A stretch of 40,271 nt of DNA, from NCBI GenBank assembly GCA_964354375.1, contig CAYGZQ010000018.1, positions 18,046 to 58,316 of the forward strand, in the 5' to 3' direction. The notes beneath the pieces were generated by a model. That model had not been told where the DNA came from. It did not search any database and saw nothing but the letters and a program-made list of their open reading frames with translations. The stretch comes from CAYGZQ01 sp964354375 [NCBI: uncultured Planctomycetota bacterium] (GTDB lineage: Bacteria; JAJVIF01; JAPKYR01). The first letter of the stretch is position 1; every line of letters starts with the position of its first letter. Shown one piece after another: positions 16,346 through 24,752 of the stretch. A program made the translations under genes and the position numbers.

Positions 16346-18343
16346 ATGATGCGACCATATGCCGATACTGACGGGACGGCGTCCGGGGACTCGGAACCCG
16401 CAGCCGGGGAAACGACCTTCGAGCCTCAAAAGGAGACCGTGGATACGGGCAAGCCCGACGGCAATGCTGAGCCGGCAACCGGCCCGAGCGTGGAAGAGAG
16501 AACGGCTCGAAACAGGAGGCTGGTGGAGATCCTGGGATCGTATGGAAGCTGGCTGGTCCCTCTTATCGTTTATCTCTCAACCATAGCGCCGTGCGTTACC
16601 GCAGGCGACGCAGGCGAGTTCATCGTCGCGACCCATCGGTTCAGCCTCGTGCATCCCCCCGGCTATCCCCTGTACATGCTTCTTCTCAAGCTCTGGAGCG
16701 CGCTTCCGTTCTCTCTGGGTCCCGATCCCCTGGCGGTGAAGTGCAACCTGTTTTCCGCGATCGCGATGGCGCTGATGTGCGGCATTTTCTACCGTGTTCT
16801 GCGCACGCTGACCGGGTCGGTGTCCGCGAGCCTCGCGCCGACGCTTACGCTGGCATTTTCCCGGACCATCTGGAAATTCGCAGTGGTGACCGAGGTCTAT
16901 GCGCTTCAACTTCTCCTTATGGTCATCGTGCTGGCAGGCCTTGTGATCGCTTCAGAGCGCAGGAAGCCATTCGGGCTTGTGATTTCCGCGCTGGGGATCG
17001 GGTTCGGGCTGGCGCATCATCACACGATCCTGCTCATGCTGCCGATGGTGGCTTTCCTGTGCCCCTGGAGAATGCTCAGGAAGCCGGGGCTCATCCTGGG
17101 TGTCATCGCGGCGATTATTCTCCCGCTTGTTTTGTACCTGTTCCTGCCGGTCTTTGCGAAGAACACCCCCGGGTATGCCGAGAAGGGGTTTACGACCGGG
17201 GACCTCATCGACACGATCACGCGCTCCGAATATCGAGAACGCACGGCTTACCAGGATTATCCACCCGAGGAGCTCGTGGGTCCGAAGGACATCCTCGATC
17301 GCTCGGTGAGATATCTCCCCAAACAGCTAGGCTGGATCGTCCTCGTGCTCTGTGTCGCGGGATGGTTCTTTGCCCCTGCAGGGAAACGCGTGTGGGCTTT
17401 CTGGAGCGGCGCGACGGCGGCTATCTGGATCCTGGCGGTCAGCTTCCTTTCGCGCGGAAGCCCTCTTGGCATGCCGTTCAATTTCCTCAGGTCCGTGGAC
17501 GAGTTTCTCCTGCCGGTGAACATTTTCCTCGCGCTCGGGCTTGGATGGCTTCTCGCGCCCCCGTCCGATTCGCTCGAATCCAGGAGAGATTTGGGTACGT
17601 CCGAAGGCCAGAATTTTATCGCGCCCCAGTTCATACCTGTCGCCATCATGCTGCTGTTCTGCGTTATCCCCTTCTTCGTCGGCAGAAGCAACCTGCAGTA
17701 CTCGAACATGACGCATCACACCTATTTCCAGGACCAGTCGAGGAATGTCCTCAACCAGGTCCCTCAGGGAGGAGTGGCGGTTGTGAGCGGGGACGAGTCG
17801 TTCATGTTTGAATACCTGGAGGAAGTGAGAGGGATAAGAACGGACGTCGAGATGGTGGTCTATCCGTTCATCGACGTGAGAGAGGGCCGGACTTATTCGC
17901 CGATCGAGTCGCTCACGATGTACCTCCAGACCGCTCTCGGCGACCGCGGCTGCGTATTCACGTTCGGCGACTCGGCCCCGGCTGTCGAGAAGCTTCAGCC
18001 GCCCAGGGGATTGAGACTGGACGGTGTAACCCTGGTGATGACCGACAGGATTGAAGGCATGCCCGTTGTCACCAAAGGGGATCCGAACATCTGGACCACC
18101 TATCAGCTCAGGAACTTCGACGGGCAGACTCTCAGCGGGCTTGTGTTCGACGATTTCGAGTACGAGACGATCAACAGGTACATAAGCGGCCTGAAAGCGT
18201 CGGTGTCCTGGCTCGACGAGCACGGTTACGGCAACAACGTAAGTCGCACCGATCTGAACGATTTCTCCGTTGTCCTGGAGTTTCTTCTGAAAAAAGTCGA
18301 CTATCCTTTGGCCCCCAAGCCTGCAGAAGAGACCGGAGGGTGA
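16346..18343 (+). CDS. DUF2723 multi-pass membrane protein (probable GT-C mannosyltransferase-like)
   Basis: The protein has 665 residues. About 60 hydrophilic residues, rich in Glu, Thr and Pro, precede the first helix (WLVPLIVYLSTIAPCV). The family signature follows: AGDAGEFIVATHRF...HPPGYPLYMLL (about 88-115), with the Asp and Glu expected of a GT-C catalytic loop. Ten or so helices run to about residue 460, then a soluble domain (about 460-650). Characterised relatives transfer mannose to proteins in Bacteroidota; here donor and acceptor are unknown. It lies between mazG and a NUDIX gene, whose ATG is one base after this stop, so the three are probably one operon. The second of two adjacent ATGs (16349) is also possible. 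Confidence 0.85.
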   Translation: MMRPYADTDGTASGDSEPAAGETTFEPQKETVDTGKPDGNAEPATGPSVEERTARNRRLVEILGSYGSWLVPLIVYLSTIAPCVTAGDAGEFIVATHRFSLVHPPGYPLYMLLLKLWSALPFSLGPDPLAVKCNLFSAIAMALMCGIFYRVLRTLTGSVSASLAPTLTLAFSRTIWKFAVVTEVYALQLLLMVIVLAGLVIASERRKPFGLVISALGIGFGLAHHHTILLMLPMVAFLCPWRMLRKPGLILGVIAAIILPLVLYLFLPVFAKNTPGYAEKGFTTGDLIDTITRSEYRERTAYQDYPPEELVGPKDILDRSVRYLPKQLGWIVLVLCVAGWFFAPAGKRVWAFWSGATAAIWILAVSFLSRGSPLGMPFNFLRSVDEFLLPVNIFLALGLGWLLAPPSDSLESRRDLGTSEGQNFIAPQFIPVAIMLLFCVIPFFVGRSNLQYSNMTHHTYFQDQSRNVLNQVPQGGVAVVSGDESFMFEYLEEVRGIRTDVEMVVYPFIDVREGRTYSPIESLTMYLQTALGDRGCVFTFGDSAPAVEKLQPPRGLRLDGVTLVMTDRIEGMPVVTKGDPNIWTTYQLRNFDGQTLSGLVFDDFEYETINRYISGLKASVSWLDEHGYGNNVSRTDLNDFSVVLEFLLKKVDYPLAPKPAEETGG

Positions 18344-18344
18344 G

Positions 18345-18884
18345 ATGTCCTACTGGAAACAACTCGACAGAAAAACGCTTTGGCGCTCCGACTGGCTCAG
18401 TATCACGCTGGACAGGATCGAGCTTCCCGACGGACGGGTGATCGATAATTTCGAGCTGATGCACTATCCGCACGACACGGTGGGGATTGTCGCGGTCAAC
18501 GACAAGAGTGACGTGCTGATGGTCAGGGCCTACAGGTATCTTCATGAATCGTTCGACTGGGAGATACCCGGCGGTCTTGTAGAGAAGGACGAAAATCATG
18601 TGGAGGCGGTGCGAAGGGAGCTTATGGAGGAGACGGGACACACCGCGGAGATCATAACTCCAATGATCGATTTCTACCCGCACAAGGCGACCTGCGACCA
18701 GAAATACTACCTGTATCTTGCGGAAGGGCTGAAGAAAACGGAATCCGAGATACAGAAGGTCGAGATCTCGGAGACAGGATTTCATTCACTCGGCACAATC
18801 AGGAGCATGATCGACGACGGTCGGATCAACGAGAGCCTGAGCCTTGTGGCGTTGTTGAGATACCTGCTGAAGAAGGGGAAGTGA
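18345..18884 (+). CDS. NUDIX hydrolase, ADP-ribose pyrophosphatase-like
   Basis: The protein has 179 residues and is expected to cleave ADP-ribose or a related nucleoside diphosphate-X substrate. The Nudix box is at about residues 81-104: G, five residues, E, seven residues, RELMEETGH, matching GX5EX7REUXEEXGU except for a His at the last hydrophobic position. The N-terminal part (WRSDWLSITLDRIELPDGRVIDNFELMHY) and PHKATCDQKYYLYLAEGL fit the ADP-ribose/sugar branch. GGAGG lies 6 bases upstream of the ATG, which begins one base after the DUF2723 stop, indicating translational coupling. Confidence 0.92.
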   Translation: MSYWKQLDRKTLWRSDWLSITLDRIELPDGRVIDNFELMHYPHDTVGIVAVNDKSDVLMVRAYRYLHESFDWEIPGGLVEKDENHVEAVRRELMEETGHTAEIITPMIDFYPHKATCDQKYYLYLAEGLKKTESEIQKVEISETGFHSLGTIRSMIDDGRINESLSLVALLRYLLKKGK

Positions 18885-18923
18885 CGAGGGATACCGGCTT
18901 GGCAGGCAGTCGTCGTTTTTGTG

Positions 18924-18952
18924 TAGACATCAGGCCCGTGTTCAGATAGACT
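18924..18952 (+). promoter_or_regulatory. possible promoter for the zinc-ribbon membrane protein gene
   Basis: TAGACA (18924-18929), a 17-base spacer and TAGACT (18947-18952) each differ from consensus at one or two positions. They lie 47 bases upstream of the start at 19000, in the only sizeable gap of this gene cluster. Confidence 0.35.
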
Positions 18953-18999
18953 ATGCCGATCAAGCTTTCCAGTGTATCGATCGGAATTGGAGGAGACCA

Positions 19000-19476
19000 A
19001 TGTTCTGCAACAAATGCGGAGCTCAAGTGAGCGAGGACACGAAGTTCTGCCCGACCTGCGGCGAACCTGCGTCCGCGCCTGAAGCCCCCGCGGCTCCGTA
19101 CGCCTCACAGCAGGCGCCGCCGCCGCCCCCGCCTCCACAGTATTCACAGCAGCCGCCGTCACCGCCCCCGCCTCAATATCAACCGCCGCCTCCACGACAG
19201 CAGCCGCCCGGCGGAGACATGATTTATCCCAAGGGCAATACCCCGGAACCCATACTGATGGGTCTCCTGAGCGGATGCTGCATCACCGGCCTGGGCCAGA
19301 TAATCCTCGGTCAGGTGATGAAAGGGGTAGTGATACTGGTTGGCGGAATGATCATAGGCGGCGTCACAATGGGCATTGCCGCACCTTTCATCTGGATCGC
19401 GAGCGGTATCGATGCCTACATGATCGCCAAGAAGCTCAAAGATGGTAAGCCGGTCAAGCAGTGGGAGTTCTTCTAG
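19000..19476 (+). CDS. zinc-ribbon, proline-rich membrane protein
   Basis: The protein has 158 residues in three parts. An N-terminal zinc ribbon has Cys at 3, 6, 17 and 20 (FCNKCG...KFCPTCG). A Pro/Gln-rich linker covers about 25-75. Two hydrophobic segments follow at about 86-135 (GLLSGCCITGLGQIILGQVMKG and VVILVGGMIIGGVTMG) before a short polar tail. The ATG at 19000 has a strong GGAGGAG site; the longer reading frame upstream is non-coding. Such zinc-ribbon membrane proteins are common and mostly uncharacterised. It overlaps the DUF2752 gene by 35 bases, which suggests coexpression. Confidence 0.85.
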   Translation: MFCNKCGAQVSEDTKFCPTCGEPASAPEAPAAPYASQQAPPPPPPPQYSQQPPSPPPPQYQPPPPRQQPPGGDMIYPKGNTPEPILMGLLSGCCITGLGQIILGQVMKGVVILVGGMIIGGVTMGIAAPFIWIASGIDAYMIAKKLKDGKPVKQWEFF

Positions 19477-19819
19477 GGCGGTCTGGATAGAGCTCGGGAT
19501 CATAGCGTTCGCACTGGGAGTGCTCGCGGCGCTGCCGTCGCTTCCCGACTTTCCCCTCTGCGCGTACCGGATAATGACAGGTCACCCTTGTCCGACCTGC
19601 GGGACGACACATTCCGTATGGGCGATAATGCACGGCCGTTTCGTCGACGCGTGGTACTACAATCCCGCGGGCTTTGTCGTCGTTTTTGTCCTGCTCCGAA
19701 GGATCATGGTCCTGCTGGCCCCGAAGCTGGTCCTGTCGAGGGTCATCGACAACAACTACCTCAACCCGGTTCTCCTGGGCCTGTTTTTCGCAGCAGGGCT
19801 GTTCCATTACCTGTTGTAG
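19442..19819 (+). CDS. DUF2752 family membrane protein
   Basis: The protein has 125 residues and three hydrophobic segments. The family signature CPTCGTTHSVWAIMHGRFVDAWYYNPAG (in two parts: the CPxCGxT motif near residue 49, then the NPAG motif near 75) is clear. Most relatives have Arg after CGxT; this one has His. DUF2752 proteins often neighbour small zinc-ribbon or TM2-type membrane proteins, as here. The ATG at 19442 overlaps the previous gene by 35 bases and I see no better start. Function is unknown. Confidence 0.85.
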   Translation: MVSRSSSGSSSRAVWIELGIIAFALGVLAALPSLPDFPLCAYRIMTGHPCPTCGTTHSVWAIMHGRFVDAWYYNPAGFVVVFVLLRRIMVLLAPKLVLSRVIDNNYLNPVLLGLFFAAGLFHYLL

Positions 19820-19822
19820 TCA

Positions 19823-19905
19823 TGCGCATCTTGCGCATGGTTCTTAATGGCAGGAGCACGAGGAACCATGCGCCGGAGGCGCATTGCTACACCGGAGGCG
19901 CCTGA
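19823..19905. repeat. nested hairpin cluster between convergent genes
   Basis: GCGCATGGTTC (19833-19843) is perfectly complementary to GAACCATGCGC (19863-19873). Two smaller hairpins lie at the flanks: ATGCGC-ATCTT-GCGCAT and ATGCGCC-GGA-GGCGCAT. The reverse complement of 19859-19882 nearly matches 5082-5105. The cluster could serve as a bidirectional transcription barrier. Confidence 0.75.
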
Positions 19906-19916
19906 TTACATTCCGC

Positions 19917-22361
19917 TCATCTGCGGAGTCTGAGCATCGCAATCAGCAGGGCGACAACGTAAACCGCGACACCGACGAACAGCGTGAGCCGGTAACCGAT
20001 CGCTATCGCTGTTGCGAGCGCGAGGGTGCTTCCCAGTACGCTCGCCGCACCGTTCACTCCCCATGCCCAGGGGATTACGCCGAGACGCTCGCGCTCGATG
20101 ATCCTGAGACCGAGAGGAAACGGCTGCCCCATGAACCATCCAAGCGGCAGAACAAGCGCCATCGTGATGACTATCCTCGACCAGTCCGGAAGGACGATCA
20201 GTGACGTGAAAATCGGCGGCAGCGCGAAGATGTAGACGATCGAGACCGCGCAGATTCCCCCGATCGCGTTCCGTATGCCGACTTCCAGGTTCCGTTCCGA
20301 AACCCGTCCGCTGAAGCCCGCCCCGAGACCGCTGAAAAAGAGGAGGCTGGTCAGTACCGCCACGAGCGAGTAGATCGGGTAGCCCAGGAACAGCGTGAAA
20401 TGCTGCATCAGGGCGATCTCGATGAGTATGTATGCCAGACCCAGGCAGACGAAATATCCCAGCAGCCTGACTTTCGGTCCGGCACGCTCCCGTATGTCGG
20501 CCCTGCGCAACAAAAGCAGCGGAAGCACGATGAAAATGAACGTCACCGCGATGCTGATGAACAGCAGCATCACGAGCGTGAAAATGGCGATCGAGTTATA
20601 GCCGGCGCGCTGCGACTTCCCGAAGCTGAGCGCCTTGAGGAATTCCCACGGGGGGAGGAGATAGAAGAAAAACGGACGGTCGTCGGTCGTGGGCCTGATG
20701 TCGAACTCGTACGTGGTCGTGAAGCGATCGAACGCCTTCGTCGTCAGCAGGTCGTTGTAAATATATTCCGCCTCGCTGGTTGAAGCCGGCTGACGATAGG
20801 GCATGTACAGGACATCGAACTTCAGCCTGTCTATTACGCCGTACATGTCGGACAGCGCATCTTCACGGAAGCCGTTGGGTCTCACCATCACATTTGCGAT
20901 GTGTCCCTGTTTGATGATTATCACGCATTCCGACGCGTTCGCGATCCCTCGTTTCTCCAGAGCGGCACGCGCGAGTGCCGCCACCCTCAACGATTCTCTC
21001 GGAGGGTCGTCCGCAAAACGGGACATCGAGAAAATCCCGCCCGGAGCGAGATGATCGAAATATTCCTCGAATGCCTCGATGGTGTAGAGATTGTTCTCGG
21101 AGAGCGCGTACGCCCCGGTCGTGGCCGCGGCCCATGTGTCGATCAGGCTGATCTGGATGAGGTCGTATTTTTCGAGGCTTCTCGCGATGAAAGTCCGGCC
21201 TTCGCTGACGGTCACATGTATCGGGTCGAAATCGTACAACCCGCCGTCGAAATCGACGAAACGGTTACGCATGACGTCGCCGATGAGCGGGTTGATCTCG
21301 GCACCGTCCACCTTTGACGCACCGAATGCCAGCGCAGCCAGCAGGTCTTTCCCACCGCCCGGACCGACGACCAGAACACTCGGACGGTCGAGCAGGTAAT
21401 GAGCCGCGGCGGTGACATCGTACTTCGCGATCTCGAGCTCGCGCACATCGCCGCTGAATTTCGTGATGGGAGTCCCGGCGGTGTTGTCGATCTCGAGCCA
21501 GAGCTGGTCGAGCATCGGGTGCTCATCGGCGTTCCAGGCCTCGGAGATTCCCCACTTGTGTATGCCGCCGAGATAGTACTCGTCCGGGTTCTGGCCCCTT
21601 ATCACGATGATCCTCGAGAAGGCGTTCCAGCGGTCGTAGACAATCCGTTCCGGATCGATCGTGTAACCTTTCGCGTGCGTCACCTTCAGCATCGGGAATA
21701 CTGGATTGATAAATCCGGCGATAACGAAGAGCAGGGCAACGGTGAGTGCTGAGCCAAACGCGGATGGGGCTTTGCGGTTTCCCTCATCGTGCGCCGACGC
21801 TCGATAGAAACCTGCAGATGCGAAAAACGCAAGGGAGGCGATGACAATGACCGCTCCCGGACCTCCTGTGACCTGCAGGATGGGCACCACCAGCAGCGCG
21901 CCCAGAGCGCTCCCCACCAGCGACAGAAGATAGAGCCTCGCGATGAAGGCGCTCAGCCTCTGAAAAATCAGTGCGATGGCGAGTCCTGCGAAAAAGAAAG
22001 GCACGCTCGTGCTGAGGTAGATGACGATCAGCTTGAGGGACTGGATTCCACCGAACTGTCCGTGCGGGTTGAAATTGATCGACAGCGCCACCCAGACCGA
22101 TGCGACAGCGGTAATCCCGGCCCATATCGAGATACTCCCGAGGTATCGCCCGAGGCCGTGCCCGGAGAAGGCCCGTTTCCAGACGTAGAGAAGGACCCCC
22201 GATGCCCCGAAGCCGAACAGCGCCACCCCTATCGCGAGAAATGCGAAATGGTAGAACATCGTGACCGAGAAAATTCGCGTCAGGGCGATCTCGAGCGCGA
22301 GCACAAACGCGTTGAGGGCAAGTACGGCAATCTGCATGCTGCGATTCATGGCTCGACGCAT
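19917..22361 (-). CDS. membrane protein with internal spermidine synthase-like methyltransferase-fold domain
   Basis: The protein has 814 residues. About seven hydrophobic helices in the N-terminal third (from IAVLALNAFVLALEIALTRIF) precede a Rossmann domain at about 290-560. That domain has the nucleotide-site motif VLVVGPGGGKDLLAAL, the acidic loop end VDGAEINP, and YDLIQISLIDTWAAATTGAYALSENN. A second membrane bundle closes the protein (about 620-810). This is the fused membrane-bound spermidine/spermine synthase-like class, whose real substrates are mostly unknown; polyamine synthesis should not be assumed. The start is uncertain: ATGs at 22361 and 22349 both fit, and neither has a strong ribosome binding site. 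It is divergent from the cupin gene. Confidence 0.85.
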   Translation of the reverse strand: MRRAMNRSMQIAVLALNAFVLALEIALTRIFSVTMFYHFAFLAIGVALFGFGASGVLLYVWKRAFSGHGLGRYLGSISIWAGITAVASVWVALSINFNPHGQFGGIQSLKLIVIYLSTSVPFFFAGLAIALIFQRLSAFIARLYLLSLVGSALGALLVVPILQVTGGPGAVIVIASLAFFASAGFYRASAHDEGNRKAPSAFGSALTVALLFVIAGFINPVFPMLKVTHAKGYTIDPERIVYDRWNAFSRIIVIRGQNPDEYYLGGIHKWGISEAWNADEHPMLDQLWLEIDNTAGTPITKFSGDVRELEIAKYDVTAAAHYLLDRPSVLVVGPGGGKDLLAALAFGASKVDGAEINPLIGDVMRNRFVDFDGGLYDFDPIHVTVSEGRTFIARSLEKYDLIQISLIDTWAAATTGAYALSENNLYTIEAFEEYFDHLAPGGIFSMSRFADDPPRESLRVAALARAALEKRGIANASECVIIIKQGHIANVMVRPNGFREDALSDMYGVIDRLKFDVLYMPYRQPASTSEAEYIYNDLLTTKAFDRFTTTYEFDIRPTTDDRPFFFYLLPPWEFLKALSFGKSQRAGYNSIAIFTLVMLLFISIAVTFIFIVLPLLLLRRADIRERAGPKVRLLGYFVCLGLAYILIEIALMQHFTLFLGYPIYSLVAVLTSLLFFSGLGAGFSGRVSERNLEVGIRNAIGGICAVSIVYIFALPPIFTSLIVLPDWSRIVITMALVLPLGWFMGQPFPLGLRIIERERLGVIPWAWGVNGAASVLGSTLALATAIAIGYRLTLFVGVAVYVVALLIAMLRLRR

Positions 22362-22421
22362 CGTAGCATACGGCGGGTCGATCAGGCTATTCGATTCGCT
22401 TGCGGATCGAGCAGGCTCCAC

Positions 22422-22450
22422 TTACGAGCTTGCGAGCGCTGGTGTATAGT
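22422..22450 (+). promoter_or_regulatory. predicted sigma70-type promoter of the cupin-epimerase-permease operon
   Basis: TTACGA (22422-22427), a 17-base spacer and TATAGT (22445-22450). The leader to the cupin ATG is about 26 bases and holds an AGGTGG ribosome binding site. Confidence 0.55.
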
Positions 22451-22482
22451 ATCCGCATTCTTTCGGAACGCAGGTGGAAAGA

Positions 22483-22833
22483 ATGCTGAGCGGACATTAC
22501 GGCGATATCGAGGCTGTCCCCCAGACCAAGGCGGGCACTAAGAAAACGGTCATGCGGACGCTTATCGGCAAGACAGAGAACGCGCCCGTGTTCTCCATGC
22601 GAGTGCTCACCATCGAGCCGGGCGGCCTTATCGGCATGCACGATCATCCCTGGGAGCACGAGATCTTCGTCACCAGCGGGTCGGGAATGGCCCTGACTGA
22701 AACCCAGAAAGTGGGGATGAGTCCCGGTGATTTCTTCTTTATCCCGGCGGGAGAGATCCACGGGTTCGACAATGTCGGGGATGAACCGCTCGAGTTCGTG
22801 TGCTGCATCCCGCTCAAGCGGGAGCGGGGATAA
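22483..22833 (+). CDS. cupin-domain protein
   Basis: The protein has 116 residues in a single cupin beta-barrel. Cupin motif 1 gives the metal ligands His53, His55 and Glu60 (GGLIGMHDHPWEHEIF), and motif 2 gives His93 (PGDFFFIPAGEIHGF). It fits small metal-binding cupins such as sugar-binding or dioxygenase-like members; the substrate is unknown. I chose the ATG at 22483 because AGGTGG lies 5 bases upstream; a GTG at 22474 is in frame. It is first in a run with the sugar epimerase (26 bases downstream), so a role with sugars is plausible. Confidence 0.85.
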   Translation: MLSGHYGDIEAVPQTKAGTKKTVMRTLIGKTENAPVFSMRVLTIEPGGLIGMHDHPWEHEIFVTSGSGMALTETQKVGMSPGDFFFIPAGEIHGFDNVGDEPLEFVCCIPLKRERG

Positions 22834-22859
22834 CGGCGGCTTTTGTTCGGAGGAATCGA

Positions 22860-23795
22860 ATGATTCAGCGTGCGCTGATTACAGGGGGCGCGGGATTCAT
22901 CGGGAACCACATCGCGCGGCTCCTTCTGGAGAAGGGCTGGGACGTGGTCTGCTACGACGATCTGTCGGTCGGAAAGGCCGATTATGTCCCGGAAGGCGCG
23001 AGGCTGATAGTCGGGGACATACGCGATGAACAAAAACTCGGGGATGCGATGAAGGGCTGCAGGCATGTGTATCATCTTGCGGCCAGGGTGAGCATACGCA
23101 AGGCGGTGGACACGTTTGTCGATGATGCCGACGTGAACATGCTCGGGACGCTGAAGGTGCTGAGGGCGGCAGGCGGCGCGGGAATCGAGAGGTTTCTGTA
23201 TGCGTCGAGCATGGCTGTGTACGGAACGGTCGCGTATTCGCCTCAGGACGAGGCGCATCCGATCAGTCCCACCAGCCCGTACGGCGTTGCGAAGTACGCG
23301 AGCGAGAGATACCTGCTCACCATGGGTCCGGAATGGGGGATCGAGCCCGTGATCTGCCGGTACTTCAACACCTACGGCGCCCGCCAGACCCCGAGCCCGT
23401 ATGTCGGGGTGATAACCATTTTCTGCCGGAAGCTGTTCGCGGGCGAGACACCGCAGATTTTCGGGGACGGCGAACAGCTGAGGGACTTCGTGCACGTGGA
23501 GGACATCGCCCGCGGTTCGGTGACGGCGCTCGAAAGAGCCGAGGCGGGAAGCGTGATGAATCTCGGCACCGGGATCGGCACAAGCGTGAACCAGGTGGCG
23601 GAAATGCTGGTCAGGAAGATAAATCCCGCGATCAGGCCCGAACATGTGCCGCCCGTACCCGGCGAACCGGGCGACAGCATCGCCGACACCGGGCTTGTTG
23701 AGCGGACGCTGGGATGGAAGGCTCTCAGGAAGCTTGAGGAGGGGATAGACGACGCGATCGAATGGAACAGGAAGCAATTCGAGTCCGGGCGCTGA
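22860..23795 (+). CDS. NAD-dependent sugar nucleotide epimerase/dehydratase (GalE-like, extended SDR)
   Basis: The protein has 311 residues. It has the NAD-binding motif TGGAGFIG (8-15), the catalytic triad Ser117, Tyr141 and Lys145 (YASSMAVYG and SPYGVAK), and the RYFNTYGARQ..PYVGVI sugar-nucleotide loop typical of UDP-glucose or UDP-GlcNAc 4-epimerases and related dehydratases. GGAGGA lies 6 bases upstream of the ATG. The frame continues 20 codons upstream into the cupin gene, which I reject. Together with the two GT-C-like proteins of the window it may serve surface polysaccharide synthesis; the exact sugar cannot be told. Confidence 0.93.
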   Translation: MIQRALITGGAGFIGNHIARLLLEKGWDVVCYDDLSVGKADYVPEGARLIVGDIRDEQKLGDAMKGCRHVYHLAARVSIRKAVDTFVDDADVNMLGTLKVLRAAGGAGIERFLYASSMAVYGTVAYSPQDEAHPISPTSPYGVAKYASERYLLTMGPEWGIEPVICRYFNTYGARQTPSPYVGVITIFCRKLFAGETPQIFGDGEQLRDFVHVEDIARGSVTALERAEAGSVMNLGTGIGTSVNQVAEMLVRKINPAIRPEHVPPVPGEPGDSIADTGLVERTLGWKALRKLEEGIDDAIEWNRKQFESGR

Positions 23796-23820
23796 GAGCT
23801 TATGAGGAATTGAAGAAGGA

Positions 23821-24732
23821 ATGCTCGCTGTCTTTTATATAGGGAAACGTACTCTGTTCGACATCCTGCGAACGGGCGTGTTCTGGATCGCCCTGGGTCT
23901 GACGGCGGCGCTCTGTTTCATTATCCTCTACTGGGGCTGGCACCAGGTTGAGCTTGAACAGAGAAGCTACGGGCACGGCAACTACACCGACATGGGTCCG
24001 CACGGGTCCAGGGGGTACCAGGAGGACAACTGGAATCCCCTGGCAAAAATCGAGGCCGAGACCTGGATCTCGTACTACGTGTACGGCGTGACCATAATGT
24101 TCGCGAACCTGTTATCGATCTTCGTCATGATGGGCCTGATAGGCCGCGAGATCGACAGGCGAACGGTGGAGCTGCTTCTGGCGAGACCCGTATCTCGGGG
24201 ACAGATATACCTGGGCAAACTTTTCGCGGGGTGGACGTCCCTGGTTCTTTTCATGGTCCTGACGCTCCTTTGGACGATGTTCTGCCAGGTAATCGGCGGG
24301 ATGGGCCTGCAGCCCGACTACATCAAGGCGTGGGGGGTGGGGGTCCTGTCGCCCATCATGATCGGCGCGATGACGTACGTGATGACGATCTGGATGAAGG
24401 GGTTCCTCGCCGGCCTCATCGGCACCGTGGTCATGATCGGGTCGAGTACCATTGGAAACCTGGTGATCAAGCTGCTCGGAAAGGAAGTCCTCAAGCTGAA
24501 TCTCGGGGTGTACGTGCTTTACAGGATACTGCCTCCGCTGAATGTCATCGGGCAGAAAGCCGTGGAACATATCCAGACTGACGCGTGGTTCAATTTCGCG
24601 AAGGCATTCTTCGAGGGGATGCTTCCAACCGCCAAGGACGGGATCTACACGGAGATGTGGCAGGTCTGGGCGTATCTGGGCGTGGTTGTGCTGGTGGGAT
24701 GGCTCTCATTCTTCAGAAAGCAATTCAGTTGA
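23821..24732 (+). CDS. ABC-2 type transporter permease (NosY-like), no adjacent ATPase
   Basis: The protein has 303 residues and about six hydrophobic segments: near 18-38 (FWIALGLTAALCFIILYWGW), 85-110, 140-165, 178-205, 200-225 and 282-298. The segment MGLIGREIDRRTVELLLARPVSRGQIYLGKLFAG is the classic loop of ABC-2 permeases, where it follows helix 2 and couples to the ATPase. AAGAAGGA stands directly before the ATG. No ATP-binding gene is found beside it, so its partner must be elsewhere. It is convergent with the MinD-like gene, with 20 bases between stops. Confidence 0.85.
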   Translation: MLAVFYIGKRTLFDILRTGVFWIALGLTAALCFIILYWGWHQVELEQRSYGHGNYTDMGPHGSRGYQEDNWNPLAKIEAETWISYYVYGVTIMFANLLSIFVMMGLIGREIDRRTVELLLARPVSRGQIYLGKLFAGWTSLVLFMVLTLLWTMFCQVIGGMGLQPDYIKAWGVGVLSPIMIGAMTYVMTIWMKGFLAGLIGTVVMIGSSTIGNLVIKLLGKEVLKLNLGVYVLYRILPPLNVIGQKAVEHIQTDAWFNFAKAFFEGMLPTAKDGIYTEMWQVWAYLGVVVLVGWLSFFRKQFS

Positions 24733-24752
24733 CGAAACCTGGTCGGGGACGA

